From positions 62,001-126,000 of the forward strand of contig CALIZS010000005.1 of the NCBI GenBank assembly GCA_938028565.1: a stretch of 64,000 nt of DNA, written 5' to 3'. The notes beneath the pieces are model-generated. The model was not told where the DNA came from. It saw only the letters and a list, made by a program, of their open reading frames with translations, and ran no database searches. This DNA comes from an uncultured Atopobium sp. Lineage in GTDB: Bacteria; Actinomycetota; Coriobacteriia; Coriobacteriales; Atopobiaceae. The translations under genes and the position numbers were made by a program. Shown in pieces: positions 61,423-64,000 of this stretch. Numbering within the stretch: the stretch's first letter is position 1; the number at the start of each line of letters is the position of its first letter.

Positions 61423-62277
61423 ATGGCTAAGATGTTGAAGCGGTGGTGGCCATTATTTGTTCTGCCTACTGCGCTATCTTTTTTATTTGGCTTTATGATT
61501 CCGTTTGTGCAGGGATTTTATCTTTCGTTTTGTAAATTTATTACCATTAGCGATGCTAAACCGGTAGGTCTAGATAACTATGTAGCAGCTTTCTCTGACC
61601 CACAGTTTGCTAATGCTTTTTGGTATACCGCATTATTTGCATTAGTCTCAACAGTTCTTATTAATGTATTAGCGCTTGCAATTGCGCTTGCCTTAACAAG
61701 GAAGAATCTTAAGGGTACCAATTCATTTAGAACTGTCTTTTTTATGCCTAATCTTATTGGCGGCATTGTTCTGGGATACATCTGGAATATTTTAATTAAC
61801 TGCGCGCTTTCTATTGTGGGCGAGCAGCTTCTTGCGCTTAATAGCACTGCTGGATTCTGGGGAATGATTCTTCTTACTCTTTGGCAGCAAGTTGGTTACA
61901 TGATGATCATTTATATTGCTGGCCTGCAGTCTATCCCAAGTGATTATCTTGAAGCAGCGAGAGTTGATGGAGCAAATGCTTGGCAGACACTTTGGAAGGT
62001 AAAAATTCCAAACCTTATGTCTACCATTACTATTTGTCTTTTCTTGACGGTAACAAATGGCTTTAAATTATTTGATCAGAACCTAGCACTTACTGCAGGT
62101 GAGCCTAAGCACGCAACCGAAATGCTTGCTCTTAATATCTACAATACCTTCTACGCTCGACAGGGAGCAAAGTGGATGGGTATCGGCCAGGCGAAAGCTG
62201 TTATTTTCTGCATTCTAGTTATTTGTATTGTCATGATTCAGCTGAGAGCCACCAGGTCAAGGGAGGTGCAGCAATAA
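61423..62277 (+). CDS. Sugar ABC transporter permease (MalF/UgpA type)
   Basis: 284 residues, six helices. First helix WWPLFVLPTALSFLFGFMIP. The ATPase contact loop is DYLEAARVDGANAWQTLWKVKIP near 188. ATG 61423 has GGAGGG upstream; an open frame from 61363 would give a 20-residue polar leader and lacks a site. The next permease gene starts on the last base of its stop codon. Confidence 0.92.
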   Translation: MAKMLKRWWPLFVLPTALSFLFGFMIPFVQGFYLSFCKFITISDAKPVGLDNYVAAFSDPQFANAFWYTALFALVSTVLINVLALAIALALTRKNLKGTNSFRTVFFMPNLIGGIVLGYIWNILINCALSIVGEQLLALNSTAGFWGMILLTLWQQVGYMMIIYIAGLQSIPSDYLEAARVDGANAWQTLWKVKIPNLMSTITICLFLTVTNGFKLFDQNLALTAGEPKHATEMLALNIYNTFYARQGAKWMGIGQAKAVIFCILVICIVMIQLRATRSREVQQ

Positions 62278-63116
62278 TGAAGCGCGAAAAAATCATTAAT
62301 AAAATTTTAGCTGTATTCTTTACCATTCTATCTCTTGCATGGATTTATCCAATGGTTATGATTTTGATGAATTCATTCAAGGAAGAAACAACTATTACCA
62401 CATCCACGGCGTTTGATTTTGTTACTTCAGAGAATTCTGCGGGTTTTGCTAACTACATTGCTGCTGTAGAGAAGCAAGGCTTTTTAGCAGCCTTTGGTTA
62501 TTCTCTAGTAATTACCATCACTTCCGTAGCACTGATTTTGGTTTGCTGCTCGATGTGTGCATGGTTTATTGTCCGTGTGAAAAATCGCATTAGTAACATT
62601 TTGTATTACCTATTTGTTTTCTCGATGGTAGTGCCTTTCCAGATGCTTATGTTTACTCTGTCCAATATGGCAAATACACTTGGATTTAACACTCCTTTCA
62701 ATATTTGCTTCATTTACTTGGGCTTTGGTGCTGGATTAGCAGTATTTATGTTTGCTGGATTTGTTAAGACTATTCCAGTTGAGATTGAGGAAGCCGCAAC
62801 TATTGATGGCTGCAATCCACTTCAAACATTCTTCCATGTTGTTTTGCCTATTATGAAGCCAACATATATTTCTGTTGGTATTCTCGAAACCATGTGGGTC
62901 TGGAATGACTATCTACTTCCATATCTTGTACTGGATAGAACCAAATACCAAACTATCCCAATTTTGATCCAGTACTTTAGAGGTGGATATGGACGTGTAG
63001 AGATGGGTCCAATGTTTGCCTGCATTATGATGGTTATTATTCCAATTGTCATTATGTATTTGCTGTGCCAGCGTTACATCATCAATGGTGTTATTTCTGG
63101 TGCTGTAAAAGGCTAA
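62277..63116 (+). CDS. Sugar ABC transporter permease (MalG/UgpE type)
   Basis: 279 residues, six helices. ATPase loop EIEEAATIDGCNPLQTFFHVVLP near 175. Starts in TAATG overlap with the previous permease; GGGAGG lies 8-9 bases before. 48 bases separate it from the ATPase gene. Confidence 0.93.
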   Translation: MKREKIINKILAVFFTILSLAWIYPMVMILMNSFKEETTITTSTAFDFVTSENSAGFANYIAAVEKQGFLAAFGYSLVITITSVALILVCCSMCAWFIVRVKNRISNILYYLFVFSMVVPFQMLMFTLSNMANTLGFNTPFNICFIYLGFGAGLAVFMFAGFVKTIPVEIEEAATIDGCNPLQTFFHVVLPIMKPTYISVGILETMWVWNDYLLPYLVLDRTKYQTIPILIQYFRGGYGRVEMGPMFACIMMVIIPIVIMYLLCQRYIINGVISGAVKG

Positions 63117-63164
63117 ATCTTAATGTATTGCAGCAAGCTATAGGCATTTCTGAAAGGTTTTATC

Positions 63165-64000
63165 ATGGCAGAAATCGTTTTAAAGAATATAAAAAAGATC
63201 TATCCAAATGAGAAAAAGCGTAAGTCACTCTTTGATAAGAAAACTGAGCAGAAAAAGAGTAATCTCGAGGTGACTGAAGAGGGTGTTGTTGCTGTTCAAG
63301 ATTTCAATCTCACTATCAATGAGCATGAGTTTGTAGTGCTTGTTGGTCCTTCAGGTTGTGGAAAATCTACTACATTGCGTATGATTGCAGGCCTAGAAGA
63401 TATTTCTGCTGGTGAGCTTTATATTGATGGAAAGCTTGTCAATGATGTTGCGCCAAAAGATCGAGACATCGCAATGGTCTTCCAAAGCTATGCGCTGTAT
63501 CCAAATATGACCGTTTATGAAAACATGGCATTTACGCTTAAGCTTAAAAAGGTTGATCCAAAAGTTATTGACGAGAAGGTCCGTGCAGCTGCAGAAACAC
63601 TTGGCATTACAGCATATCTTGACCGTAAGCCAAAGGCACTTTCTGGTGGTCAGCGTCAGCGCGTTGCAATTGGCCGTGCAATTGTCCGTGATCCAAAAGT
63701 TTTCTTGATGGATGAGCCGCTTTCGAATCTTGATGCAAAGTTGAGAAATCAAATGCGTACAGAGATTATTAAGCTTCGTCAGAAGGTTAATGGAACCTTT
63801 GTCTATGTTACACATGACCAAACAGAGGCAATGACCTTGGGCGACCGCATTGTCATTATGAAGGATGGCTTTGTTCAGCAAATTGGAACACCACAAGAAG
63901 TGTTTAATAGACCGGCTAATCTCTTTGTTGCTGGTTTCATTGGTATGCCTCAAATGAATTTCTTTGACGCACATCTTATTCGCGTGGACAATGAGTTCCA
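63165..64000 (+). CDS. Sugar ABC transporter ATPase (MsmK/UgpC type), 3' end cut off
   Basis: At least 278 residues. Starts [21 protein letters not shown] 25-residue Lys-rich insert (about 16-40) precedes [10 protein letters not shown] recall similar inserts in UgpC-type ATPases of Gram-positive anaerobes. Walker [10 protein letters not shown] (61-69), Q loop near 107, signature LSGGQRQ (159-165), Walker B VFLMDEP (179-185), switch His in YVTHDQTE. The MalK-type regulatory domain starts near 235 and runs off the window. GAAAGG lies 9 bases before the ATG. ATPases of this type often serve several sugar importers. Confidence 0.94.
   Translation, partial: MAEIVLKNIKKIYPNEKKRKSLFDKKTEQKKSNLEVTEEGVVAVQDFNLTINEHEFVVLVGPSGCGKSTTLRMIAGLEDISAGELYIDGKLVNDVAPKDRDIAMVFQSYALYPNMTVYENMAFTLKLKKVDPKVIDEKVRAAAETLGITAYLDRKPKALSGGQRQRVAIGRAIVRDPKVFLMDEPLSNLDAKLRNQMRTEIIKLRQKVNGTFVYVTHDQTEAMTLGDRIVIMKDGFVQQIGTPQEVFNRPANLFVAGFIGMPQMNFFDAHLIRVDNEF

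Overview
The window looks like chromosomal DNA of a mid-GC member of the Coriobacteriia (Actinomycetota), most like Atopobium/Lancefieldella parvula or a close relative. I infer this from the mixed-GC codon use, the Rho protein with a long N-terminal extension, the gene set and my memory of the group, not from a search. All seven tRNA genes encode their own CCA end. There is no rRNA, CRISPR array, transposase, integrase or prophage. Most of the window is core metabolism and information processing in short operons.

Layout. 1-12.3 kb is mostly minus strand: a cut-off membrane protein, tRNA-Gln and tRNA-Glu with a shared terminator, L-serine dehydratase, gltX, a DEDDh exonuclease, an MFS carrier, a hemerythrin/PAS sensor and a membrane-anchored EEP hydrolase; an M18 aminopeptidase and a spermidine-synthase-like gene run the other way. 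12.4-18.7 kb is lysine synthesis: an aminotransferase, then a lysine riboswitch that heads lysA-dapA-dapB-dapH-tgt. 18.9-25.4 kb is recJ (fused to a helicase), rel and a His-rich metallo-hydrolase. 25.5-27.1 kb holds tRNA-Leu and infC-rpmI-rplT behind an attenuator. 27.2-29.4 kb holds one copy of a 335-bp dispersed repeat, a TagO/WecA-type transferase, a probable 6S RNA and tRNA-Ala. 29.5-39.5 kb holds a radical SAM protein, a repeat-rich coiled-coil protein, pncB, argS, a tandem MarR-like regulator, rho with three AT-hooks and an unknown membrane protein. 39.7-44.6 kb is a five-gene liv branched-chain amino acid transporter. 44.6-51.3 kb has the second copy of the repeat, then thrC-thrB diverging from hom-lysC-asd. 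51.4-57.9 kb has a MITE-like inverted-repeat element, tRNA-Arg, a MalY/PatB enzyme, tRNA-His, tRNA-Lys, fruK, ptsI and a lipid kinase. 58.1-64 kb has an orphan export permease and a TreR-like repressor diverging from a sugar ABC operon that runs off the end.

How it fits together. Aspartate kinase, semialdehyde dehydrogenase and homoserine dehydrogenase (hom-lysC-asd) feed both threonine (thrC-thrB) and the acetyl branch of the diaminopimelate pathway (dapA, dapB, dapH, lysA). DapH means the acetylated route; the aminotransferase just before the riboswitch is a candidate for its transaminase step. The carbon genes (fruK, ptsI, sugar ABC) and the amino-acid genes (liv, serine dehydratase, peptidase) suggest a fermentative host-associated life on peptides and sugars.

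The most striking non-gene signal is a highly iterated word, GGCGAGAA, extending to GGCGAGAAACCC. I counted at least 33 copies of the 8-mer (about 2 expected by chance) and 8 perfect 12-mers. They lie on both strands and cluster just after stop codons and terminators. Two near-inverted pairs form hairpins, one of them a terminator. This resembles the DNA-uptake words of Pasteurellaceae and Neisseriaceae or the HIP1 word of cyanobacteria, and I do not know of a description for this lineage.
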